A stretch of 40,376 bases of DNA from Paraburkholderia tuberum STM678 (lineage in GTDB: Bacteria; Pseudomonadota; Gammaproteobacteria; Burkholderiales; Burkholderiaceae): assembly GCF_902833905.1 (NCBI RefSeq), contig NZ_CADFGP010000059.1, positions 1 through 40,376 of the forward strand. Reading direction: 5' to 3'. Both the position numbers and the translations under genes were made by a program. The notes below the pieces were generated by a model, which was not told where the DNA came from, made no database searches, and was given only the letters and a program-made list of their open reading frames with translations. Positions 1 through 7,187 of the stretch are shown piece after piece; position 1 is the stretch's first letter; every line of letters begins with the position of its first letter.

Positions 1-694
1 CTACGCATGTATTTCATTCGCCATTCGAGGTGTTCGAACGTATGCTCGCAACCGCTTCGATAACTTCAGCTTCCGTTCATTAACCCGCTGTTGCGCTTCA
101 CCTTTGAAACCGCCCTGGAATATGGGATCCATCTGACGACCGATGAGCCTGTACGCGCGCAACTTCGTTGACGCCTGCGGCACTGATCCGGAAAACGGGT
201 ATGGTTTTCGCGCAATCGATATCCGGCACCCGGCAGCACCTCGATCCACCCAAGTTAAGCGCGTCTGCCGCGCCGGAACTCAATCAAGTTAAAAAAACAC
301 TTGACGTGAAGCCAGCTTCGCGCGGCCGCAGCCTTGCTGGCGTCTTTTTAGACGCCAGCAAGGCTGCGGCCAATGAGGATCTTTTTGATCTTCGTTGGCC
401 CCATGTCTCTTTCCACTCTGCTTGCCGATCTCGCCGCCCATATTCAGACTGAGCAGTTTCGTCACAGCTTGCTTGCGATCCTGAACATCCCACGGCGTTC
501 CAACGTCGTCGCAAATCCACGCTATCCGGCCAGCCAGTTTGGCGATCTCTACCATCAACTGGTTGCGAACCAGGCACGCAGCGGCACGGAGTCAGACTGC
601 GCGACTACATAGATCATGCCCCGCTCCCTCGCTGAGGTTCGTCACGCAGGCTAGCTACACACAGCGCAGCAATTTCGTTTTCAGCGGTGCCCCG
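1..694. other. Region without a confident gene at the left edge
   Basis: I see only short open frames on both strands here and recognise none. The longest minus-strand frames (1-249 and 289-558) have no good ribosome binding site and no family signature. A basic stretch at the C-terminus of the 1-249 frame (KLKLSKRLRAY) could be the tail of a broken gene, but that is a guess. The only clear structure is the long perfect inverted repeat at 324-371, followed by a small GATC-TTTTT-GATC hairpin at 378-390. The stretch lies downstream of nifK on the minus strand and may hold decayed mobile DNA. Confidence 0.5.
324..371. repeat. Perfect 22-bp inverted repeat with a 4-nt loop
   Basis: The left arm (324-345, beginning GGCCGCAGCC) is the exact reverse complement of the right arm (350-371), separated by TTTT at 346-349. 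A 22-bp GC-rich stem with no mismatch is longer than ordinary rho-independent terminators, and no long U tract follows on either strand. It could act as a bidirectional terminator behind nifK, or be a scar of a mobile element. No gene spans it convincingly. Confidence 0.85.
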
Positions 695-1044
695 CTACTC
701 GACATCCTCCGCCGCAATCTTCGCCCACACCGCGCGAGGTAACCGCGGCGCGATACCCGCCGGGCTCGCGTCGAACTGCCACCGAGCCGCCGACATCGCA
801 CCCTGTGCAATCGCAATCTCCTCGTGCGTCAATGGCAACCGGCCGGCCACATGCGCGGGGCCCCGGGCAGCACTTGGGCGATCATCTGCCGGTTCGGGTG
901 TTCGAGCAGCGGGACGAGGTGGTCGGCCTCGCCCACACCGGCCAGGCAAACCTAGCCGCTGATGACCTCGACGTTACGGCCGTCCTGCGTCATCTTGACC
1001 AGAACTGCATCTGCCGCGCCCGATGCATCTGCTGTGTCTGCCAT
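695..1044 (-). pseudogene. Broken small gene directly downstream of nifK
   Basis: A gene starts at ATG 1044 behind a good GAGGAG site, 17 nt after the nifK stop. It reads MADTADASGAADAV... and meets an in-frame TAG at 952-954 after 30 codons. Beyond the TAG the same frame continues with protein-like sequence (EADHLVPLLEHPNRQ) until a GGGGCCCC tract near 855. There the sensible reading shifts one base into the frame ending at 695 (AGRLPLTHEEIAIAQ... AVWAKIAAEDVE). Joined, the pieces give a protein of about 115 residues. I infer a nif-linked accessory gene with a nonsense mutation and a frameshift. I cannot name its family. Two sequencing errors are possible but less likely. Confidence 0.6.
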
Positions 1045-1060
1045 GGCCGCGCTCTCCTCG

Positions 1061-2620
1061 TCAGCGAATGATGTCGTAGCTGTAGTCGGTCTTCGCCACG
1101 TCGATCGTGTTGGCGTCGAGCGCTTCGAAGAACTCGTCCAGCAGCGTGACCAGCACCCGCAACGCACCTTCATAGCCCCAGGTCGGGAAGCGATGGTAAT
1201 GGTGGCGATCGAAGATCGGGAACACCATGCGTATCAGCGGCGTTTTGGTATCGCGCTCCAGATATTTGCCGTAGGTGTTGCCGATCAGGAAATCCACTGG
1301 CTCGGTAAACAGCAGTGAGCGCATGTGCCACAGATCGCGTTTCGGATACACCTTGCAGCCGGCACCGTAGGGCGACGCGTCGAACAGCGCCTGCACCTTC
1401 GCAGCCCAGGTTTCGTTGCCGTTGGTCGCCAGCACGTGAGCCGGCTCGGCGCCGAGTTCCAGCAGGAACTGCGTGTAGCCCAGCATCTGGTCCGGGTCGC
1501 CGTAGAGCGCAAAGCGCTTGCCGTGCAGGTGAGCCTGGCTGTCGGCCATCGCATCGACGAGCTGGCCTCGCTCCTTCTCCAGTTGCGCCGGAATCGGCTT
1601 GCCGGTCACGCGCGAGATTTCCATCAGGAACTGATCGGTGCCCGCGACGCCAACCGGCGAGTTCAGCACCACCACTTCCTGTCCATGCTCGCCAATGAAC
1701 TTGCTGGTCTTCTCGCAGCAGTATTCCTGGAACACGAAGGTCGCCTTCGCGTTCAACGCGCGCTCGACTTCCTCCTTGGTCGTGCCGCCTTCGTACATCC
1801 GGAACTCGCCGTCGGTCGGCGTATTCCACGTTTCGGATGGGTCGCAGATGATGTTCACCGTCACGCCGAACAGATCGAAGATGCGGCGAATTTCCTTCAT
1901 GTTGCCGACCACGTAGCCGTCGAAGCCGCCGATGAAGTTGACGCTGTCGTCGGGCACGCGCTCAAGCGGCGTCGCTGTGCCGGCCTTGCCGTCCCAGAAG
2001 TGCCTGAGGATGCCGAGGAGCGCGTTGTCGTAGCCGGTCACGTGGCTGCCGACGAAGGCCGGCGTGTGCGCGAACGGCACGTCGTAGTCTTCCGGCACGC
2101 TGCCCTTCTGCTTGCTGTTCTTGATGAGCGCGTCCAGGTCGTCGCCGATCACTTCCGCCATGCAGGTCGTGGAGACCGCGATCATGTCGGGCTTGTACAG
2201 GTTGTACGCATTTGCGAGGCCGTCGATCATGTTGTTCATGCCGCCGAACACCGCCGCGTCCTCGGTCATCGACGAGCTGACGCACGAGGTCGGCTCCTTG
2301 AAGTGACGCGAGAAGTGCGAGCGATAAAACGCTACACAGCCCTGCGAGCCATGCACAAAACTGAGCGTCTTGTGAAAGCCGTTGGCCACGTACACTGCGC
2401 CGAGCGGCTGGCAGGCCTTGGCCGGGTTGATGGTGAGCGAGTCGCGTGCAAAGTTCTTTTGCCGGTAATCTTCGCTCTTGGTCCACTCGACGATCTGCTT
2501 GACCTGCTCGTCTGAATGGTTGAACTCGAAGTTTTCCTTTTTCGCGCGGAAAATTTTCTGGTACTCGGGCTCACGGAACAGGAGTTCCTGGTCGAGAATC
2601 TGGTCTGCGGATTGGGGCAC
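1061..2620 (-). CDS. nifK: Nitrogenase MoFe protein beta chain NifK
   Basis: NifK is the beta subunit of the alpha2beta2 MoFe protein and shares the [8Fe-7S] P-cluster with NifD at the subunit interface. The 519-aa length is normal for the family. P-cluster cysteine contexts are visible: CQPLGAV near residue 70, GSQGCVAFYRSHF near 95 and STTCMAEVIGDD near 153. The N-terminal extension (PQSADQILDQELLF) is typical of long-form NifK. The start codon is GTG at 2620 (plus strand cac), preceded by AGGAG with 6-nt spacing; the upstream context gives no better ATG. It is the last intact gene of nifHDK, 74 nt after nifD, and shares the nifH promoter. Confidence 0.98.
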   Translation of the reverse strand: MPQSADQILDQELLFREPEYQKIFRAKKENFEFNHSDEQVKQIVEWTKSEDYRQKNFARDSLTINPAKACQPLGAVYVANGFHKTLSFVHGSQGCVAFYRSHFSRHFKEPTSCVSSSMTEDAAVFGGMNNMIDGLANAYNLYKPDMIAVSTTCMAEVIGDDLDALIKNSKQKGSVPEDYDVPFAHTPAFVGSHVTGYDNALLGILRHFWDGKAGTATPLERVPDDSVNFIGGFDGYVVGNMKEIRRIFDLFGVTVNIICDPSETWNTPTDGEFRMYEGGTTKEEVERALNAKATFVFQEYCCEKTSKFIGEHGQEVVVLNSPVGVAGTDQFLMEISRVTGKPIPAQLEKERGQLVDAMADSQAHLHGKRFALYGDPDQMLGYTQFLLELGAEPAHVLATNGNETWAAKVQALFDASPYGAGCKVYPKRDLWHMRSLLFTEPVDFLIGNTYGKYLERDTKTPLIRMVFPIFDRHHYHRFPTWGYEGALRVLVTLLDEFFEALDANTIDVAKTDYSYDIIR

Positions 2621-2694
2621 GGGATGCTCCTGATATTCAGTTCAATGGCCTGCCGGCCGGTGATCAGTCCGGTGATCGGTGCGGTGGCCGGCGC

Positions 2695-4158
2695 TTAGAG
2701 GTTTTTCTTCCAGGGCGCCTTGGCGAGCCCCCACACCGGGCTGGAAATGGCCATGTCCATGTCGCGCGCGAAAATGGCGTAGCCGTCGTAGCCGTGATAT
2801 GGACCGGAATAGTCCCAGCTGTGCATCTGGCGAAACGGCACGCCCATCTTCTGGAACACGTACTTTTCCTTGATGCCGGAGCCGACCAGATCGGGCTGGA
2901 CCTGTTCGACGAACCTCTCAAACTCGTAGCCGGTCACGTCGTCGTAAATCAGCGTGCCGTCCTTCACGTAGTGCGTGGTGCGCTGATAGTCGTCGTTGTG
3001 GCCGAATTCGTAGCCGGTGCCGACCACGTTCATGCCGAGGTCTTCGTAGGCGCCGATTACGTGGCGCGGACGCAGGCCGCCAACGAACAGCATCACGGTC
3101 TTATCCTGCAGGCGCGCTCTGAACTTCGCGTTCACCGCATCGACCAGGGGACGATACTTGGCGATCACCCTCTCCGCGTTGGCTTTGATGGTGTCGTCGA
3201 AGTGGCTGGCGATCTCGCGCAGGCTCTTCTCGATCATCGACGGGCCGAAGAAGTTGTATTCCGCCCACGGAATGCAGTACTTCTCCTCCATGTGCCGGCT
3301 GATATAGTTCATCGAGCGGTAGCAATGCAGCAAATTGAGCTTGGCCTTGGGCGTATTCTCGAGCTCGGCGATCGAGCCGTCGCCCGACCATTGCGCGATC
3401 ACGCGCAGGCCGATCTCTTCGAGCAGAATCCGGCTCGACCAGGCATCGCCGGCGATGTTGTAATCGCCGATGATCGCAACATCATAAGGCGTCGAAACAA
3501 ATTCGGGCCGCTTGTCCGGATCGGCCTTGTCGAATATCCAGTCTCGAATCGCATCGTTAGCCAGATGGTGGCCCAGCGACTGGCTGACGCCGCGAAAACC
3601 TTCGCAGCGCACCGGCAAAATGGTGTGCCCTTCATACTGCGCACTCTTCGTCTTCGAGACGGCCTCGATGTCGTCGCCGATCAGGCCGATCGGGCATTCA
3701 CTCTGGATCGAGATGCCCTTGTTCAGCGGAAACAGTTCCTGAATCTCGTCGATGATCTTGTCGAGCTTCTTGTCGCCGCCGAAGACGATGTCCTTTTCCT
3801 GGAAGTCCGACGTGAACTGCATCGTCACGAAGGTGTCGATACCGGTAGTGCCGATGTAGTAGTTGCGACGCGCGGCCCACGAGTACTGGCCGCAACCGAC
3901 CGGACCATGACTGATGTGGATCATGTCCTTGATGGGCCCCCAGACCACGCCCTTCGAGCCGGCGTACGCGCAACCGCGAATCGTCATCACGCCCGGCAAT
4001 GACTTGATGTTTGATTTCACGCCACAGTCGGGCTTGCCGTCCTCGAAGGTGCCCAAATGCTTGGCGCGCCGTTTGGCCATCTTCTCCGGATAGGCCTTCA
4101 GCACTTCATCGATCAGGGCCTTGTTCGCGGCCTTGCGCTCTTCAACAGTGACGCTCAT
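2695..4158 (-). CDS. nifD: Nitrogenase MoFe protein alpha chain NifD
   Basis: NifD is the catalytic subunit that holds FeMo-cofactor, where N2 is reduced. Recognisable parts, numbered from this start: the N-terminal P-cluster segment with GCAYAGSKGVVWGP and HGPVGCGQYSW, the FeMo-co cysteine context LLHCYRSMNYISRH, and the cofactor histidine context HSWDYSGPYHGYDGYA near the C-terminus. The open frame extends upstream to 4239, but ATG 4158 (MSVTVEERKAANK) is chosen because GGAG lies 9 nt before it and the N-terminus then matches family length (487 aa). It sits between nifH and nifK in one operon, with a strong RNA hairpin just upstream in the nifH-nifD gap. Confidence 0.98.
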   Translation of the reverse strand: MSVTVEERKAANKALIDEVLKAYPEKMAKRRAKHLGTFEDGKPDCGVKSNIKSLPGVMTIRGCAYAGSKGVVWGPIKDMIHISHGPVGCGQYSWAARRNYYIGTTGIDTFVTMQFTSDFQEKDIVFGGDKKLDKIIDEIQELFPLNKGISIQSECPIGLIGDDIEAVSKTKSAQYEGHTILPVRCEGFRGVSQSLGHHLANDAIRDWIFDKADPDKRPEFVSTPYDVAIIGDYNIAGDAWSSRILLEEIGLRVIAQWSGDGSIAELENTPKAKLNLLHCYRSMNYISRHMEEKYCIPWAEYNFFGPSMIEKSLREIASHFDDTIKANAERVIAKYRPLVDAVNAKFRARLQDKTVMLFVGGLRPRHVIGAYEDLGMNVVGTGYEFGHNDDYQRTTHYVKDGTLIYDDVTGYEFERFVEQVQPDLVGSGIKEKYVFQKMGVPFRQMHSWDYSGPYHGYDGYAIFARDMDMAISSPVWGLAKAPWKKNL

Positions 4159-4210
4159 GGGGGAATGCTCCATAGGGTGAGTATCAAGCCTGGCAGCGGG
4201 TAGCCGGCAT

Positions 4211-4245
4211 GGCCCGGTTCTTCGCGTGAAGAAGAACACCGGGCC
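4211..4245 (-). promoter_or_regulatory. Stem-loop in the nifH-nifD gap
   Basis: The arms GGCCCGG-TTCTTC (4211-4223) and GAAGAA-CA-CCGGGCC (4231-4245) pair over 13 bp with a two-base bulge and a 7-nt loop. No U tract follows, so it is not a full terminator. Similar hairpins between nifH and nifD in other diazotrophs are thought to stabilise or process the nifH part of the transcript, so that more NifH than NifDK is made. That role is an inference here. Confidence 0.6.
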
Positions 4246-4263
4246 GCGCGCAGCGCCGCTCGC

Positions 4264-5145
4264 TTAGGCGGTCAGTTCCGCTGCAGGCTTGCCGACTTGC
4301 GATTCGTCGATGGACGTCATGATTCCGTGCTCCATTAACAGGTCTTCCAGTTGATCCATCGTGATCGGCGTCGGGATCGTGCCGTTGCCCGCGTTGTTGT
4401 GCACCTTGGTGGCGAGCTGGCGATACTCTTCCGCCTGTTTGGATTCGGGCGCGAACTCGATCACCGTCATGCGGCGCAACTCGGCGTGCTGCACGATGTT
4501 ATCGCGCGGCACGAAGTGGATCAGCTTCGAACCGAGCATCTTCGCCAGCGCTTCGGCGAGTTCGAGTTCCTTGTCGGTCTGACGCTCGTTGCACACGAGC
4601 CCGCCGATCCGCACACCGCCGCTGTTCGCGTACTTCAGAATGCCCTTTGAAATGTTGTTGGCCGCATACATGGCCATCATTTCGCCGGACATCACAATGT
4701 AGATTTCCTGCGCCTTGTTCTCACGAATCGGCATTGCGAAACCGCCGCACACCACGTCGCCGAGCACGTCGTACGACACGTAGTCCACGCCGTCATAGGC
4801 GCCGTTTTCTTCGAGGAAGTTGATCGACGTGATGACGCCACGGCCCGCGCAGCCGACGCCCGGTTCCGGACCGCCGGACTCCACGCAACGGATGTTGCGG
4901 TAACCGATCTTCATCACGTCCTCGAGTTCGAGGTCCTCCACCGAGCCGGCTTCGGCCGCTAGCGACAGGATGGTGTCCTGCGCCTTTGCATGCAGGATCA
5001 GGCGGGTAGAGTCCGCCTTGGGATCGCAGCCGACGATCAGGATTTTCTGCCCGAGTTCAGTCAGGGCTGCCAGGGTGTTCTGCGAGGTGGTCGACTTGCC
5101 GATACCGCCTTTACCGTAGAACGCGATTTGCCGAAGTTTAGACAT
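4264..5145 (-). CDS. nifH: Nitrogenase iron protein NifH
   Basis: NifH is the ATP-dependent dinitrogenase reductase. It passes electrons from ferredoxin or flavodoxin to the MoFe protein and also takes part in FeMo-co synthesis. The 293-aa protein has the P-loop GKGGIGKST at about residues 11-19, the switch DPKAD, the [4Fe-4S] ligand contexts GPEPGVGCAGRGVIT and DVVCGGFAMPIRENKAQ, and the usual C-terminal tail. The arginine in GCAGRG is the conserved ADP-ribosylation target known from DraT systems; no draT or draG is in this window. ATG 5145 follows GGAG with normal spacing. It is first in nifHDK and is transcribed from the sigma-54 promoter at 5281-5296 under a NifA site at 5379-5394. Confidence 0.99.
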   Translation of the reverse strand: MSKLRQIAFYGKGGIGKSTTSQNTLAALTELGQKILIVGCDPKADSTRLILHAKAQDTILSLAAEAGSVEDLELEDVMKIGYRNIRCVESGGPEPGVGCAGRGVITSINFLEENGAYDGVDYVSYDVLGDVVCGGFAMPIRENKAQEIYIVMSGEMMAMYAANNISKGILKYANSGGVRIGGLVCNERQTDKELELAEALAKMLGSKLIHFVPRDNIVQHAELRRMTVIEFAPESKQAEEYRQLATKVHNNAGNGTIPTPITMDQLEDLLMEHGIMTSIDESQVGKPAAELTA

Positions 5146-5280
5146 TGCATTTCTCCATTCAGGAAGAAGGGTTGAAACCAGGGTTGCGTAACCGCGACCA
5201 TGTCAGCCTGTCGTGCCTGTATGGGTCTTCTTATATCGAGTCACGCATCGGCCGGACCTGTGTCCGCGCTGGACTCCAAA

Positions 5281-5296
5281 CGCAGCTTCTGTGCCA
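5281..5296 (-). promoter_or_regulatory. Sigma-54 (-24/-12) promoter of nifHDK
   Basis: On the minus strand the sequence is TGGCAC-AGAAG-CTGCG, against the consensus TGGCAC-N5-TTGCA. The invariant GG and GC are spaced exactly as required. The predicted start is near 5270, leaving about 125 nt of leader before nifH. A TGT-N10-ACA site lies about 83 bp upstream. Confidence 0.8.
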
Positions 5297-5378
5297 CGTC
5301 ACCAGCGGTACTGCGTCGCGTCCGCCCCGCCGCGCTGCGGCGGTTGGTTCGGGACTTTTGCGGACTCCTCTTCTGTCT

Positions 5379-5394
5379 TGTCGATTTCGCGACA
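5379..5394. promoter_or_regulatory. NifA upstream activator site shared by two divergent promoters
   Basis: TGTCGATTTCGCGACA matches the NifA consensus TGT-N10-ACA. It lies about 83 bp upstream of the nifH -24 element and about 104 bp upstream of the -24 element of the globin promoter at 5498-5513, both workable distances for DNA looping. I found no second perfect copy in 5146-5524, so one site may serve both directions. The rest of this 379-bp gap holds no gene. Confidence 0.75.
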
Positions 5395-5497
5395 AACCAC
5401 GCGAACTTCGTCGCCAATGAAACCATTCGGGCGCGTTTGTCGTGCGATTTCTGTCGTATTGGCCTGCGTGCAGCCGGACAATCGCCGGGTTGCGGCC

Positions 5498-5513
5498 TGG
5501 TTCGGTTATTGCA
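5498..5513 (+). promoter_or_regulatory. Sigma-54 promoter of the truncated hemoglobin operon
   Basis: TGGTTCGGTTATTGCA has the GG and GC of the -24/-12 boxes at the correct spacing and a perfect TTGCA. The calculated transcription start (about 5524) falls one base before the globin ATG at 5525, so the transcript would be leaderless or nearly so, or translation starts further in. Confidence 0.65.
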
Positions 5514-5524
5514 TTGATCGCGCC

Positions 5525-5944
5525 ATGGACACACCAGCCACCCAAGCTTCGCGACCCGTGCCGCGCGAGACGCACTTCGACCGTCTAGGCGGCGAGACCG
5601 CCGTCATCCGCCTGGTCGATGCGTTCTATCGGCACATGGATACGCGGGCCGACGCGCAGCGCATTCGCGCGATGCATCACCCGGACCTGTCTTCGACGAA
5701 GGCCGTGCTGGTGCTGTATCTGTGCGAATGGCTCGGCGCCGACAAGCGGTACTCGGCACAGCGCGGCCAACCACGGCTGCGCACGCGTCATGCCGCATTC
5801 GCGATCGGCACCGCCGAACGGGATGCGTGGCTAGCTTGCATGCGCGCCGCGTTCGACGAGACGGGTGTCGAGCCGGTGCTACGCGATGAACTGATGCAGG
5901 CCTTTTTCAAAATCGCCGACCGGATGCGCAATACGCAGACGTGA
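5525..5944 (+). CDS. Group II truncated hemoglobin
   Basis: This small heme protein (139 aa) is expected to bind O2 and possibly NO in the cytoplasm. Family marks are visible: FDRLGGETAVIRLVDAFY with the B10 tyrosine, the MHHPDL turn, LCEWLGADKRYS, the proximal histidine in LRTRHAAF, and the G8 tryptophan in ERDAWLACM, which points to group II. It is transcribed divergently from nifH, from a sigma-54 promoter that seems to share nifH's NifA site. This implies co-expression with nitrogenase and a role in oxygen delivery or in NO or O2 protection. ATG 5525 has no Shine-Dalgarno. The frame is open upstream, but no recognisable globin sequence lies there. In-frame GTG 5558 is the alternative start. 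Confidence 0.9.
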   Translation: MDTPATQASRPVPRETHFDRLGGETAVIRLVDAFYRHMDTRADAQRIRAMHHPDLSSTKAVLVLYLCEWLGADKRYSAQRGQPRLRTRHAAFAIGTAERDAWLACMRAAFDETGVEPVLRDELMQAFFKIADRMRNTQT

Positions 5945-5980
5945 ATCCCTCTTCAACGCTGTTTAACCCAAGGATCTGTG

Positions 5981-6589
5981 ATGACCGAAACGCTCGCGCA
6001 CAAGGAGATCGACGACACCGCGTTCGCCCGTCTCGAACATGAAGGCCGTCTGCTCAACCCGGTTCTCAAGGGACTGACGAACAGGCTCGGCCGGGTCGGC
6101 TTCCGCGGCGAACTTGCGCTGCGGTTTGCCCCAAAGCTCGCCGACGAAGCGCGGCCGCCGGAGCTGACCTGCGATCAGGTGATGGCATGCGCGACGATCG
6201 GCCATAAGCACTTGCCGTTCTTCGCCGGGTATCTGTTGAGCTTCGAGCATCTGAAGGACGTGGCCGAGGTGCTCAGCGACACGCTCTCGGCGGACGGCAA
6301 GTACTTTCTGTTTTGCGACAACATCGACCTGAGCAAGCGATATCAGGTGCCGTACAAGGGCGCGATGTTCTATGTGCTGCCGATTCTCGAGTCCACCGTC
6401 TACAACGAGATGCTCGAACTGCTGTACCTCGAAAAGAACGAATTGAAGAAAAAGGACTCAGGCGGCAAGCTGGATGCGGTAGCGGACGCGGCCATCAAGT
6501 TCGACGTGACCTTCGACACGATCACTTACAGCGAAGGACTTGAATTGATGGGGCCGGTGCGCAACCCCAACGAGAACCGGCCCGTCTGA
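5981..6589 (+). CDS. Unrecognised 202-aa protein in the globin operon
   Basis: I do not recognise this family. It is a soluble-looking protein without signal peptide or membrane segments and with no obvious metal or nucleotide motif. A central stretch (TIGHKHLPFFAGYLLSFEHL) and a later one (YFLFCDNIDLSKRYQVPY) look conserved and structured. There is a lysine-rich segment (EKNELKKKDSGGK) near residue 160. Start ATG 5981 is preferred over GTG 5978 because AGGA (5971-5974) is then 6 nt upstream. It follows the truncated hemoglobin by 36 nt and precedes an ankyrin protein, so it is probably under the same sigma-54 promoter and part of the nif response. Confidence 0.75.
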   Translation: MTETLAHKEIDDTAFARLEHEGRLLNPVLKGLTNRLGRVGFRGELALRFAPKLADEARPPELTCDQVMACATIGHKHLPFFAGYLLSFEHLKDVAEVLSDTLSADGKYFLFCDNIDLSKRYQVPYKGAMFYVLPILESTVYNEMLELLYLEKNELKKKDSGGKLDAVADAAIKFDVTFDTITYSEGLELMGPVRNPNENRPV

Positions 6590-6659
6590 GGCTCGGGTCC
6601 CTGCGGCCGCCGCCCGCGCGGCTGCGCCAACCGATGTTCCCTTGCACCCGAACGCGACC

Positions 6660-7178
6660 ATGATCATGCACACCGATACTGCTTTCGTCGTCCGCGAACG
6701 CCTGGCCTCGCGCGTTGTCCGGAACCCCGATGCACAACTCGAAACGATCGTGCCCACCGCACTTTCCACTTGGCTGGCGTACCACGGCTTCCCTGCTCCG
6801 CATTCGCGCTGCGTGAACGGCGAAACGCCGTTGATGCGCGCCGCGCAGCATGGCGAGGACGCGGTCGTCGAAGCGTTGCTCGCACTCGGCGCACGCGCCG
6901 ACGCGCTCGATGACGACGGCAACCATGCGCTCTGGTTCGCGTGCCTGCACGGCGGCCCCGCGACCATCCTGCGGCTGATCGACGCCGGCGCGCCGATCGA
7001 CCATGTGAACGACGACGACATCACATGCCTGATGCAGGCAGCCGCGAGCGCTCGCCTCGACGTCCTGCAGATGCTGCTTGCGCATGGGGCGAACGCAGAA
7101 CTGTGCGCACCGGATGGCCGCAGCGCGCTCGACATGGCAGCCGACCTCGGGCTGCAACTGCTGCTTGCTTTCGGATGA
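6660..7178 (+). CDS. Ankyrin-repeat protein
   Basis: A cytoplasmic protein of about 172 aa built mostly of ankyrin repeats, which mediate protein-protein contacts. At least three repeats are readable: NGETPLMRAAQHGEDAVVEA, then DDDGNHALWFACLHGGPATI, then DDITCLMQAAASARLDVLQM, followed by a last partial one (DGRSALDMAADLG). The partner is unknown. Ankyrin proteins occur in several nif clusters, but a defined role cannot be read from sequence. The start is uncertain: ATG 6660 and ATG 6666 are both possible and neither has a clear ribosome site. It ends 9 nt before the convergent desaturase gene. Confidence 0.85.
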   Translation: MIMHTDTAFVVRERLASRVVRNPDAQLETIVPTALSTWLAYHGFPAPHSRCVNGETPLMRAAQHGEDAVVEALLALGARADALDDDGNHALWFACLHGGPATILRLIDAGAPIDHVNDDDITCLMQAAASARLDVLQMLLAHGANAELCAPDGRSALDMAADLGLQLLLAFG

Positions 7179-7187
7179 CAGGCTTTG

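Noticed and set aside
1325..2515. 396-codon plus-strand frame inside nifK
   Set aside because: Antisense to nifK with the biased composition expected from high-GC codons; no family signature.
5200..5240. Possible second sigma-54 promoter nearer nifH (AGGCACGACAGGCTGA)
   Set aside because: The GG to GC spacing is two bases too short. The element at 5281-5296 fits exactly.
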